Origin: a virus
Length of the DNA: 35,186 nucleotides
Virus record (IMG/VR): IMGVR_UViG_3300048837_001131
Coordinates: 1 to 35,186 of that record
Reading direction: 5' to 3' (one strand)
Below, one piece after another: positions 29,592 to 35,186 of this stretch; positions within the stretch are counted from its first letter, which is position 1; the number at the start of each line of letters is the position of its first letter. Both the position numbers and the translations under genes were made by a program. The notes beneath the pieces are model-generated. The model saw nothing but the letters and a program-made list of their open reading frames with translations. It searched no databases and was not told where the DNA came from.

Positions 29592-30101
29592 ATGTCCGCC
29601 ATTTTACCCGAGCGAGTCGCCAGCATCGCCGAAAGCAAGGTCGGTTTGAAAGAGTCCCCCGCGGGCTCAAACCGTGGTCCCGAGATTCAAGAGTTCTTCG
29701 ATGCCGACAGCTACGATCCGAACGGCCCGGCTCCCGGCGATTCCGGATACGCCTGGTGCGCGGCATTCGTGGATCGGATCGTTCAGCTTGCCATGGCTGG
29801 CAGGGAATGGACGTTCAAGCGTCCGACCACGCCGGGGGCTTGGGACCTCGAACGGTGGAGTCTCGAACAGGACAATTCTACTTCGACGAAAAAGCGGCCC
29901 GGGCGTGACATCGCCCGCGGGGACATCGTGATCCTGAAGGTTTCGCATGTCGGCATTGCCACCGGCCCGCCGGATGCCAGCGGTTACTTTTCCACGGTGG
30001 AAGGGAACACCAATTCCAAGGGCGAGCGGGAAGGAATCAAGGTCATGCCGAAGCGTCGTCATATCTCCGAAATCCGGAGCCGGATCCGCTTCACAGTGTG
30101 A
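29592..30101 (+). CDS. CHAP-type endolysin (peptidoglycan hydrolase)
   Basis: The product has 169 residues. The CHAP/NlpC-type catalytic core is visible: YAWCAAFVDRI with nucleophile Cys56, HVGIATG with His119, and a third polar position in VEGNTNS (Glu137/Asn139). Such enzymes cut peptide bonds in peptidoglycan. There is no signal peptide or separate wall-binding domain, so export should depend on the holin. It is the last gene of the lytic strand before attP. Confidence 0.85.
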   Translation: MSAILPERVASIAESKVGLKESPAGSNRGPEIQEFFDADSYDPNGPAPGDSGYAWCAAFVDRIVQLAMAGREWTFKRPTTPGAWDLERWSLEQDNSTSTKKRPGRDIARGDIVILKVSHVGIATGPPDASGYFSTVEGNTNSKGEREGIKVMPKRRHISEIRSRIRFTV

Positions 30102-30151
30102 CCGGTGTCACCGTCCGTATGGATCATGATACCGGTCCGATGTTCAGGGTC

Positions 30152-30173
30152 GAGATACCCGCGAGATACCGTC
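30152..30173 (+). repeat. Left attP arm repeat pair
   Basis: GAGATAC at 30152-30158 and GAGATACCGTC at 30163-30173 form a direct repeat with 11-base periodicity, matched by an identical pair at 30313-30334. The pairs flank the putative attachment core and suit arm-type integrase binding sites. Confidence 0.6.
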
Positions 30174-30194
30174 TCTGTAACTCACTGAAAATCA

Positions 30195-30220
30195 TGGCGG
30201 ACAGGGAGGGATTCGAACCC
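30195..30220 (-). other. attP core: 3' end of a tRNA-Ser gene
   Basis: Read on the minus strand, this stretch ends in GGGTTCGAATCCCTCCCTG, then TCCGCCA: T loop, T-stem 3' side, acceptor CCTGTCC, discriminator G and CCA. This matches the 3' end of a serine tRNA. There is no matching 5' half (GGACAGG) upstream, so it is a fragment, not a gene. Lying directly beyond the 3' end of the integrase gene, it is the probable crossover core for integration into a host tRNA-Ser gene. Confidence 0.75.
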
Positions 30221-30234
30221 ACAAACACGGGATT

Positions 30235-31461
30235 TCACTCCCCGCCACTCCCCGTTTTCCTTGATTTTGCGGGCTTCTTTCGGAATGACGGGGAGTCACT
30301 TTCCAGAGGTCTGAGATACTTTTGAGATACCGTCGGCAGCTTGGCGAACCATGCCTTGGCCTCATCCTTACCCTTGGCATCGTTGTACGATTTCTTGGCT
30401 TCCGACTCGCTGTTGCCGGCTTCCATCGCCGTTTGAGCAAGCCCGACTTGGGCGGCCCGCATCGAAATGAAGGTGTGCCGTAGGGCGTTCTTCCGCCAGC
30501 CGCCGACGAGCTTCCCGAGGCGGGTGGTTTCCGCGTCCGCCCCGCCCCGCCGCGGGGTGTGTGGCGGGAGTTTGGGGCCGACACGCCCAAAGCTCTGCTT
30601 GATCGGCCAGAGGGCGGCTTTGAGCGCCGGGAGAATGGGAACGACGCGGCGGTGACCATTCTTGTCGGTTTCCGGCCGGATGATGATGAGGTTCCGGGAC
30701 CATTTGAAATCCGACCAGTCGAGCGGGCTTTTCCCGCTGGTCTCATCAGGGCAGGTTTCCTCAGTCCGGATTCCGGCGAGGCCCGCGCAGACCAGCCAAG
30801 CGAAGTACTTTGGATCGACGTTGGCGGCGAGAATTTCGAAATGGGAGCGGTCCCAGGTGGTCGGCACTTTGCGGATCACCTTGGGCTTTTCGAGCTTCTG
30901 AGGGGCGGTTTTCTCGCCGTAGGGCAGGAATCCCATTTCCGAGCACCATAGGAAGAATGTCACCCATGAAGATCGGAAGTTTTTGCGGTTGCGAGGGGCT
31001 CCGGTGATGGTTGGCAGGTCGGCCGGGCCGATGGCGGATAGATCCATGTCCGGGAGAACGGCGAGGTGGCGGGTCAAAATGTTGACATTGTGCGGGGAGC
31101 TTCCGGCGTTGGCCTTTTTCACCGCGAGGAACTCCGCGACGGCCTCTTTGCAGTTTTTCTTGGGAAGGCGCTTGGCATGCCACACAAGGAATTCGTCGGC
31201 GAGGGATAGGTAGGGATCGGCTTCCATGATGCGGCGGATGCCGCGGGTCTGCGAATCCGTGAGAGCCCCGAGTCTCGCCCGCCCCAGATAGGTTTCCTCA
31301 GCAATGCGTTTGGCTTCCGCCTTGGCCTTTTCCAATGTCGAGCGGACCACGTATTTTGAGCCGTTCCGGAACCGCCAGTAGCCGCGGCCGGCGGTGTTCG
31401 ACCACGGGAACACCGTGATCGAAACGGTTCGGTATTTGACCACGACGGATTCGGGTTTCAT
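30235..31461 (-). CDS. int: Tyrosine-type integrase
   Basis: The product has 408 residues from the ATG at 31461. The catalytic domain carries Arg232 in GLAGIRTEE, Arg328 in NALRHTFIS, and the nucleophile Tyr359 in KKSYNDAKG. The two usual histidine positions are Asn325 and Asn350 (AGNSES), variants seen in some integrases. The N-terminal part holds the arm- and core-binding domains. It catalyses integration and, with a partner, excision at attP, which lies 14 bases beyond its stop codon. The ATG overlaps the upstream minus-strand gene. It reads convergently towards the endolysin. Confidence 0.9.
   Translation of the reverse strand: MKPESVVVKYRTVSITVFPWSNTAGRGYWRFRNGSKYVVRSTLEKAKAEAKRIAEETYLGRARLGALTDSQTRGIRRIMEADPYLSLADEFLVWHAKRLPKKNCKEAVAEFLAVKKANAGSSPHNVNILTRHLAVLPDMDLSAIGPADLPTITGAPRNRKNFRSSWVTFFLWCSEMGFLPYGEKTAPQKLEKPKVIRKVPTTWDRSHFEILAANVDPKYFAWLVCAGLAGIRTEETCPDETSGKSPLDWSDFKWSRNLIIIRPETDKNGHRRVVPILPALKAALWPIKQSFGRVGPKLPPHTPRRGGADAETTRLGKLVGGWRKNALRHTFISMRAAQVGLAQTAMEAGNSESEAKKSYNDAKGKDEAKAWFAKLPTVSQKYLRPLESDSPSFRKKPAKSRKTGSGGE
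30313..30334 (+). repeat. Right attP arm repeat pair, inside the integrase gene
   Basis: GAGATAC at 30313-30319 and GAGATACCGTC at 30324-30334 repeat the left pair in the same orientation and spacing. They overlap the integrase C-terminus, encoding the VSQKYLRP part on the minus strand. The two pairs lie 161 bases apart with the tRNA-Ser core between. Confidence 0.6.
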
Positions 31462-31895
31462 GTGATCAGCGGGAAGAATTCGACGGTCGCTTGAAATGGG
31501 CGGACCGGGCCGGATTGGTATCCGAGGTTGAAGGCGGTAATGACATGACATCCGGAGCCGTGATTGATCCTGGCGAATGCCTGGAACTCTTCCATGGAAA
31601 CGTCACTCCCGATGATCCCGGAAAGCTCGAACGGCGATGCCGGGAACATGTCGCCGCCGGCATCGGGGAAAATCTCCGGATTCGCGTCAGGAACCAGCCG
31701 CCACGTTTCCCGATAGACGGGCCGGTTCTTGCTCCATGTCGATCCGGTGCAAACGTAGTTTCCGAACCGGTTCCCGGTCCTCATTCGATGATCCGGCCCC
31801 ATGACCATGCAATGGGCATCAATGAAGAACTCGACGGGGCGGATTCCCTCGATCAACGCAAGGGCGTCGGCGGGCTGGTGTGGGGCTGGTGTCAT
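31458..31895 (-). CDS. Unknown protein coupled to the integrase
   Basis: The product has 145 residues from the ATG at 31895 (MTPAPHQPADALALIEG); the in-frame ATG at 31967 would extend it by 24 residues but would overlap the divergent gene. The protein is globular, with AHCMVMGPDHRMRTGNRFGN and GCHVITAFNLGYQSGPV. No family was recognised. Its stop overlaps the integrase start, so both are expressed together, and a role in integration, excision control or lysogeny is possible. It has no helix-turn-helix, so it does not look like a typical excisionase. Confidence 0.6.
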   Translation of the reverse strand: MTPAPHQPADALALIEGIRPVEFFIDAHCMVMGPDHRMRTGNRFGNYVCTGSTWSKNRPVYRETWRLVPDANPEIFPDAGGDMFPASPFELSGIIGSDVSMEEFQAFARINHGSGCHVITAFNLGYQSGPVRPFQATVEFFPLIT

Positions 31896-31945
31896 GGTCG
31901 AAATGGGCTTGAGATTGCGGGGGAAATCCGATAGGCGGGGGCTGA

Positions 31946-32554
31946 ATGAAACCATCTTCGTGCCCACATTGCGGAACTTTGAATCAGATTCCCCCTCACT
32001 ATCTGGGGAAGCCGGTGAAATGCTCCGCGTGCAGCGGAGAGTTCAAGGCGATGGTTGCCAGTTTCCCGCCCCCCATGCCGACGATGGTCGCGGCTAACAA
32101 CCAACCTATCAGCCTGTGGAAGAAAAGCCCGGGGTGTATGGTGTTGGTTGTCTTGCTGGCGATTGGAATCGGCCTGTTTATCGCCATCACGGTGTTTTCG
32201 TCCGCGTTGCGCAGTGCAGAGCGGGAAAATCCGGCTTTCCGGGATCTCAATTCCGAAGCTCGGGCCGCCGCCGAAGATTCTGACGATTTGCCGCCTCTTA
32301 TCGAAGATCGCGGAATGGTATTGGCGAAAATCCGCGCCAACGCAGAAGCGAAATGGGGAACGAACTTCGCAATGGTCGAACACGAAATCGACCGTCAAGA
32401 AAGCGCCTATCGTGAGTTTCTCGGATACGCGGCGGCTGATGGGCAAGACGGCAGAATCGTTGCGACAGCCCGGCGCAAGTGGGGTGACAACTACGCGATG
32501 GCGGTTCACGAAATTGAACGGCAGAATGGAGCGCTGAACCGATTGGGCCGATGA
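31946..32554 (+). CDS. Zinc-ribbon membrane protein with a duplicated C-terminal motif
   Basis: The product has 202 residues. N-terminal zinc ribbon: Cys6, Cys9, Cys26, Cys29 (CPHC and CSAC). A strong membrane segment follows at 64-88 (CMVLVVLLAIGIGLFIAITV). The soluble tail carries two copies of the same motif, AKWGTNFAMVEHEIDRQ (135-151) and RKWGDNYAMAVHEIERQ (177-193). It is transcribed opposite to the integrase pair, in the lysogeny region. This suggests a membrane protein expressed from the prophage, for example for exclusion of other phages. No enzymatic motif is visible and no known family was assigned. Confidence 0.65.
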   Translation: MKPSSCPHCGTLNQIPPHYLGKPVKCSACSGEFKAMVASFPPPMPTMVAANNQPISLWKKSPGCMVLVVLLAIGIGLFIAITVFSSALRSAERENPAFRDLNSEARAAAEDSDDLPPLIEDRGMVLAKIRANAEAKWGTNFAMVEHEIDRQESAYREFLGYAAADGQDGRIVATARRKWGDNYAMAVHEIERQNGALNRLGR

Positions 32555-32558
32555 CAAT

Positions 32559-32672
32559 ATGCCAGAGTGGCTTAAAGGACGGCTGATCGTCGGGTTGGTC
32601 CTGTGGATTCTCATCGGGGCCGGGTGGGTGTTGTGGAAGGCCGGGCTTTGGGTGTGGGGCTGGTTTCAGTGA
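32559..32672 (+). CDS. Tiny membrane protein after the zinc-ribbon gene
   Basis: The product has 37 residues (MPEWLKGRLIVGLVLWILIG plus AGWVLWKAGLWVWGWFQ), a Trp-rich single span. ATG 32559 starts 4 bases after the stop of the zinc-ribbon protein, so the two are probably co-expressed and may act together in the membrane. It is small but nearly all of its sequence is membrane-suited. Confidence 0.5.
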   Translation: MPEWLKGRLIVGLVLWILIGAGWVLWKAGLWVWGWFQ

Positions 32673-32697
32673 CGGCTTCCAGCCCATGGGCCGATGA

Positions 32698-33108
32698 TCA
32701 CGGTCCGTTGGTCCCGTCCGCCCTTCCCTGCTTTGCGAGGATTCGGCCCGCTTCGGCCCGGATAATGTCACGACAGAATGTGGCAAGCGACGGGCTTCCG
32801 ACGAGTCGGCTTGCCCGGTCCGCATCTTCCAGTTCCTGACCGCTCAGGTAAATCGCTGTATGGCCAGTCGGGATCTCCGGTGGCGGTTCAATATCCGGCC
32901 GAGGTTTCTCCGCCGCCTGGCGCAATTGCTCCCGCTCGATGGCATCTGATAGAGCTTTCTGAAGTAGCTCGGAACGATTCTTAGGGTCCGCATTTGTTGC
33001 CAAAGCAACGCGGATCGAATCGGGTTTGCGCCCGGATTCTTGAGCAAGCCAAGCCCGGTCTTTTCCTAGGGATTTAAGCGCCGCGTCGATTTCTTCAAAA
33101 GGAATCAT
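32698..33108 (-). CDS. Repressor-like DNA-binding protein
   Basis: The product has 136 residues from the ATG at 33108. The N-terminal region (LKSLGKDRAWLAQESGRKPD, then SIRVAL) fits a helix-turn-helix. The C-terminal region (TAIYLSGQELEDADRASRLV then SLATFCRDIIRAEA) resembles a ribbon-helix-helix/Arc-like unit, so it may hold two DNA-binding modules. It faces a divergent small gene across a 100-base region with three copies of one motif. A lysogeny repressor is the likely role. No LexA-type peptidase domain is seen, so induction would differ from lambda. Confidence 0.65.
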   Translation of the reverse strand: MIPFEEIDAALKSLGKDRAWLAQESGRKPDSIRVALATNADPKNRSELLQKALSDAIEREQLRQAAEKPRPDIEPPPEIPTGHTAIYLSGQELEDADRASRLVGSPSLATFCRDIIRAEAGRILAKQGRADGTNGP

Positions 33109-33128
33109 GGGCGGATGCTATCACCAAA

Positions 33129-33142
33129 AAGCAGAACATCAT
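33129..33142 (-). promoter_or_regulatory. Operator-like site 1
   Basis: On the minus strand the site reads ATGATGTTCTGCTT, matching the consensus ATGANNTTCTGCTT of the two sites to its right but in opposite orientation. It lies 21 bases upstream of the repressor-like gene start. Confidence 0.6.
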
Positions 33143-33161
33143 ACAATTATTTTCCCAAAAG

Positions 33162-33175
33162 ATGAAATTCTGCTT
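33162..33175 (+). promoter_or_regulatory. Operator-like site 2
   Basis: The site reads ATGAAATTCTGCTT. It is 22 bases left of site 3 in the same orientation, which places both on the same face of the helix. It shares ATGA and TTCTGCTT with the other two sites. Confidence 0.6.
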
Positions 33176-33183
33176 GTGAATGG

Positions 33184-33197
33184 ATGATTTTCTGCTT
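33184..33197 (+). promoter_or_regulatory. Operator-like site 3
   Basis: The site reads ATGATTTTCTGCTT, 11 bases before the ATG of the divergent gene at 33209, well placed to block its translation-start region or promoter. The A+T-rich region between sites 1 and 2, with TACAATTAT, could hold promoter elements for both directions. Confidence 0.6.
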
Positions 33198-33208
33198 TTG
33201 CTTCCCAC

Positions 33209-33409
33209 ATGCAAACGCAAGACCGCCTCACCGCCGTGGATCTCCGGGACCTGACCGAATCCGAACATGCCGCGCTTCGTCAAGCCGCGATCACCGCGAA
33301 TCTATCACTTCCCGAATACCTCGGAAAGCTGGTTGCCGATACGTCCCGCCGTCTCTTGGACCGCTCCCGCCAGCCGGCGTCCAAAAAGATCACCGGCCCC
33401 GCCGGCTGA
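33209..33409 (+). CDS. Small ribbon-helix-helix-like protein, first gene of the lytic strand
   Basis: The product has 66 residues: MQTQDRLTAVDLRDLTESEH, then AALRQAAITANLSLPEYLGK and LVADTSRRLL. This is the pattern of a short helix-turn-helix/ribbon-helix-helix unit similar to small antitoxin- or Cro-like regulators. It opens the plus-strand early genes, divergent from the repressor-like gene. Its position suggests a Cro-like partner. The function is inferred. Confidence 0.6.
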   Translation: MQTQDRLTAVDLRDLTESEHAALRQAAITANLSLPEYLGKLVADTSRRLLDRSRQPASKKITGPAG

Positions 33410-33416
33410 AACCTAA

Positions 33417-33461
33417 CGGGGCCGGGGGAGTTCAGTTTCCTCCCATTCTGAGCCGGCCCCG
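33417..33461 (+). other. Two-part hairpin between early genes
   Basis: CGGGGCCGG (33417-33425) pairs with CCGGCCCCG (33453-33461), and inside it GGGAG (33426-33430) pairs with CTCCC (33440-33444). Outer and inner stems leave a short asymmetric bulge. There is no T-run, so it is a structured RNA element, attenuator or weak terminator between the Cro-like gene and the next early gene. Confidence 0.5.
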
Positions 33462-33491
33462 CCCCACCCATCCACAATCCGCATCCTCCCC

Positions 33492-33830
33492 ATGAAAAAA
33501 CCGAAACCCGTTTGTGAAACGCTGATGCCATGGCTGAAAGTGAACCTTGGCGAACGCTGCCTGGCACCTCTCACCGGAACCGACATCCGCGCCTTGCGGG
33601 CCGCCGTCCAAATCATCGACCTGTACGCTGATTGTCGTGACGCCGGCTTGCCCGCCGCATTCGGCGTGATCGTCGGGCAAATGCAACCGCAGTGCCGGGA
33701 CCTCGCCTATCACGCGATTGCCCATGTCCTCGATTGGTCCGACCGGGCGGACGTTTGGCAGCTCTCCGGCTTGCCGTCCATCAATCCGGGCGTCTGCGCC
33801 TATGAACTCAAAGCCCGGTATGCGGTATGA
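33492..33830 (+). CDS. Small early protein of unknown function
   Basis: The product has 112 residues, largely helical, with ALRAAVQIIDLYADCRDAGL and DLAYHAIAHVLDWSDRADVW. It starts 31 bases past the hairpin. The ATGA overlap to the next gene marks it as the first of a run of coupled small genes (33492-34588). No family was recognised. Confidence 0.6.
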   Translation: MKKPKPVCETLMPWLKVNLGERCLAPLTGTDIRALRAAVQIIDLYADCRDAGLPAAFGVIVGQMQPQCRDLAYHAIAHVLDWSDRADVWQLSGLPSINPGVCAYELKARYAV

Positions 33831-34093
33831 AACACCACGCTTCCAACAATTGGGGGAACCGCCGCTTGAAACCAGAGGCCGGGATTCAGACGGAACCGCC
33901 CCCGGCGAACCGGAATCAAGTCCGCGTGCTTCTCTCGGGGACGGTTGACGAGGCCCTCGGGTTCGTGAAGCGCCACGCCGAAAACGGCTCATTCCTCCGC
34001 ATCGCCGAAGAGCTGGAAGCGGCCCGCACGCCAGCCCGGCCGCCGGTGCTGAAACTCATCCGGCAACAGCTCGCCAGCCTTCCGACGCCATGA
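33827..34093 (+). CDS. Small early protein of unknown function
   Basis: The product has 88 residues with a polar, Asn/Pro-rich N-terminus and a helical C-terminus (SGTVDEALGFVKRHAENGSF, then RIAEELEAA). It is coupled by 4-base overlaps on both sides. No family was recognised; no catalytic residue pattern is visible. Confidence 0.6.
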   Translation: MKHHASNNWGNRRLKPEAGIQTEPPPANRNQVRVLLSGTVDEALGFVKRHAENGSFLRIAEELEAARTPARPPVLKLIRQQLASLPTP

Positions 34094-34239
34094 CACCCGA
34101 GCTGCTCAAGACCGTTTCCGAAGAATACCTGCATGGAGCGATCCAGCAATTGGAAGCCTCGGGAGATTGGCCGAAACGGCTGTGGGAACTCTGCCGTGAA
34201 AGAGCCCGCCGTTCATCGAAACGAAGAAAATCCGCATGA
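34090..34239 (+). CDS. 49-residue early protein
   Basis: The product is MTPELLKTVSEEYLHGAIQQ with a continuing helix and a basic C-terminus (RERARRSSKRRKSA). Both ends overlap neighbours by 4 bases (ATGA at 34090 and at 34236). The basic tail would suit binding to nucleic acid, but nothing more can be said. Confidence 0.6.
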   Translation: MTPELLKTVSEEYLHGAIQQLEASGDWPKRLWELCRERARRSSKRRKSA

Positions 34240-34496
34240 GTGCATCCCTCAAACTCCCTCCGGACATCTCCGCCGCCGTGATCAAGGCGACAGCCGTGGA
34301 ACTCGCGAACCGCTTGGAACGCCACTTCGACGACTTGGAGCTTTTCACGATCAAGGACGTTTCCGCACGGCTCAAGGTGACCGACAAGACGACGCGGGCT
34401 CTCCTAACCGAATACGTCGAGCTTGGCGAGGCCTCGAAACGAGTCAGCGCCAAGACCCTCCGCAAGCTGATCGCCGACAAAACCATCCCGGCATGA
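34236..34496 (+). CDS. Small helix-turn-helix protein
   Basis: The product has 86 residues. Residues about 36-75 (ELFTIKDVSARLKVTDKTTR, then ALLTEYVELGEASK) form a helix-turn-helix with a following wing-like part, and a last helix (KTLRKLIADKTIPA). It resembles MerR/excisionase-type small binders. It could be the excisionase or an early regulator; position (far from integrase) favours a regulator. It is coupled by ATGA to genes on both sides. Confidence 0.6.
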   Translation: MSASLKLPPDISAAVIKATAVELANRLERHFDDLELFTIKDVSARLKVTDKTTRALLTEYVELGEASKRVSAKTLRKLIADKTIPA

Positions 34497-34588
34497 ACCC
34501 TTTCCTTCCCGCCTGTCCATTTCCACGCACCCGGGGGGGATGCGTGCGGACGGCGGGGGGAATTCACTCTCCAAGAATCAAAAACTAA
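34493..34588 (+). CDS. Tiny ORF before the repeat-protein gene
   Basis: The frame gives 31 residues (MNPFLPACPFPRTRGGCVRT plus a short end) with the ATG overlapping the helix-turn-helix gene stop. DNA here carries a CACGCA/TGCGTG inverted repeat (34531-34554 region) that could form an RNA hairpin ahead of the repeat protein. Translation is not certain; it might be a leader or the remnant of a longer gene. Confidence 0.35.
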   Translation: MNPFLPACPFPRTRGGCVRTAGGIHSPRIKN

Positions 34589-34597
34589 CAAATCAAT

Positions 34598-35186
34598 ATG
34601 TGTGACTTCCATTCAATCGTTGTTCGCGCCGATGGCGCTTTCGCCCACATCGCCGGCAATTCCCACTCGGGAGCTGTCGAGGCCGCCGGCTGGCGGGAAA
34701 ATGACCAGATGGCCGATTTCCGCGGCAAATTCTTCGTGGAAGCGGAATGGGACGGGATTGGTGCTTTCCCAGGCGCGGAGTCGATCACCCGCGGCGACAT
34801 GAATGAGAAGCAACGGAAGCTGATCACCAACCATTACACCGCCCTTCAAAAGCTGCTATCCGATCCGGCGAGCCATGCGGAACGGATGTGTCTCGGACGC
34901 GGGATTTTCTCGAAACCGGAATTCGCCGACGTGCGGTGGAAGGCTTTCGTCGATCCCCGGACGCCCGAGGATGTGGTTGCGAAGCTGGCGGAAACCGAAC
35001 TGTTCGCGGACGGATGCACGATTTCAAAGCTTCACCCAGCGGTGACCCGGATCGACGGTGGTTTCCACATCGCGAAAAAGGCGGTGATTGAAGCCCCGGT
35101 GCTCGCCCAGAGCGGATACGTTCGGCTCTACCAAGGCGCGTCCTTCACGGCCCCGGTGCTCGCCCAGAGCGGAGACGTTCGGCTCG
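34598..35186 (+). CDS. 19-residue-repeat protein, 5' part (runs off the right edge)
   Basis: The frame opens at ATG 34598 and is still open at the window end (196 codons). Residues 1-150 form a non-repetitive domain (MCDFHSIVVRADGAFAHIAG; FFVEAEWDGIGAFPGAESIT; TPEDVVAKLAETELFADGCT). From about residue 160 it enters repeats: EAPVLAQSGYVRL, then YQGASFTAPVLAQSGDVRL. The gene resumes at positions 2-130 after the circular junction. The repeats suggest a stacked beta structure, as in leucine-rich-like proteins of phages. Function is unknown. The repeat part is expected to be variable in copy number. Confidence 0.75.
   Translation, partial: MCDFHSIVVRADGAFAHIAGNSHSGAVEAAGWRENDQMADFRGKFFVEAEWDGIGAFPGAESITRGDMNEKQRKLITNHYTALQKLLSDPASHAERMCLGRGIFSKPEFADVRWKAFVDPRTPEDVVAKLAETELFADGCTISKLHPAVTRIDGGFHIAKKAVIEAPVLAQSGYVRLYQGASFTAPVLAQSGDVRL
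35129..35185 (+). repeat. 57-bp tandem repeat unit at the right edge
   Basis: This unit encodes YQGASFTAPVLAQSGDVRL. Its 56 bases at 35130-35185 are identical to 3-58 at the left edge, so the same sequence is present at both ends of the window. Confidence 0.85.

Noticed and set aside
30195-30300. A full tRNA-Ser gene on the minus strand
   Set aside because: Only the T arm, acceptor 3' side and CCA are present. No 5' acceptor half GGACAGG, D arm or anticodon arm could be found in the preceding bases, so it is only an attachment fragment.
31491-31934. Plus-strand open frame opposite the integrase-coupled gene
   Set aside because: It is a mirror of the minus-strand frame, which has the ATG-TGA overlap with the integrase gene and a more protein-like composition.
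1-35186. A defence or toxin-antitoxin system with known markers
   Set aside because: I looked for restriction endonuclease, retron, CBASS, Abi and toxin motifs and recognised none. The methyltransferase has no partner nuclease in the window.

Overview
The window looks like a complete circular or circularly permuted genome of a temperate, long-tailed (siphovirus-type) phage of about 35 kb, not a piece of host chromosome. Base composition is GC-rich throughout. The host cannot be named from sequence alone. The structural set is a lambda/HK97-type head (GpA-type large terminase, gpW-like connector, lambda-type portal, protease-capsid fusion) and a non-contractile tail (gp10/Z-like protein, completion protein, tube protein, a G/GT frameshift pair, a short tape measure, a collagen-like fibre). 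No sheath, DNA polymerase or helicase was recognised. The two ends meet inside one gene: a repeat protein starts at 34598, runs off the right edge inside a 57-bp tandem repeat, and its C-terminus lies at 2-130. Overlapping the two ends by the shared dinucleotide CG restores a single open frame.

Layout. (1) 33209 through the junction to 8834, plus strand: early genes. These are small unknown proteins, the 19-residue-repeat protein, a DUF2303 protein, a DUF7694-like gene broken by an in-frame TAA, a winged-helix protein, a RusA resolvase, a DnaQ-like exonuclease, a Gp37/Gp68 (DUF5131) protein, an ASCH-like protein, a cytosine-C5 methyltransferase with five internal repeats, and a likely replication protein. 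Neighbouring genes mostly overlap by 4 bp. Six consecutive junctions between 3.68 and 7.21 kb carry the same purine-rich motif. (2) 8831-15864: packaging and head genes. (3) 15861-16930, minus strand: a two-gene DNA-binding cassette between head and tail genes. (4) 16929-28260: tail and virion-surface genes, including an 858-residue Ser/Thr-rich protein followed directly by a glycosyltransferase-like gene, and a tRNA-Met(CAT) gene between the tube and chaperone genes. (5) 28312-30101: lysis (holin-like protein, small membrane protein, lipoprotein, CHAP-type endolysin). (6) 30152-33409: lysogeny (attP built on a tRNA-Ser 3' end with flanking direct repeats, tyrosine integrase, a zinc-ribbon membrane protein, a repressor-like gene and a divergent regulator around a 100-bp region with three copies of one operator-like motif).

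How it works together: the integrase would recombine the intact attP with a host tRNA-Ser gene, and the divergent regulators would hold or release the lytic programme. On induction the early genes would copy, process and methylate the DNA, after which the packaging, head, tail and lysis genes are read in order. The uninterrupted attP between endolysin and integrase means this is the free phage form and not an integrated prophage.
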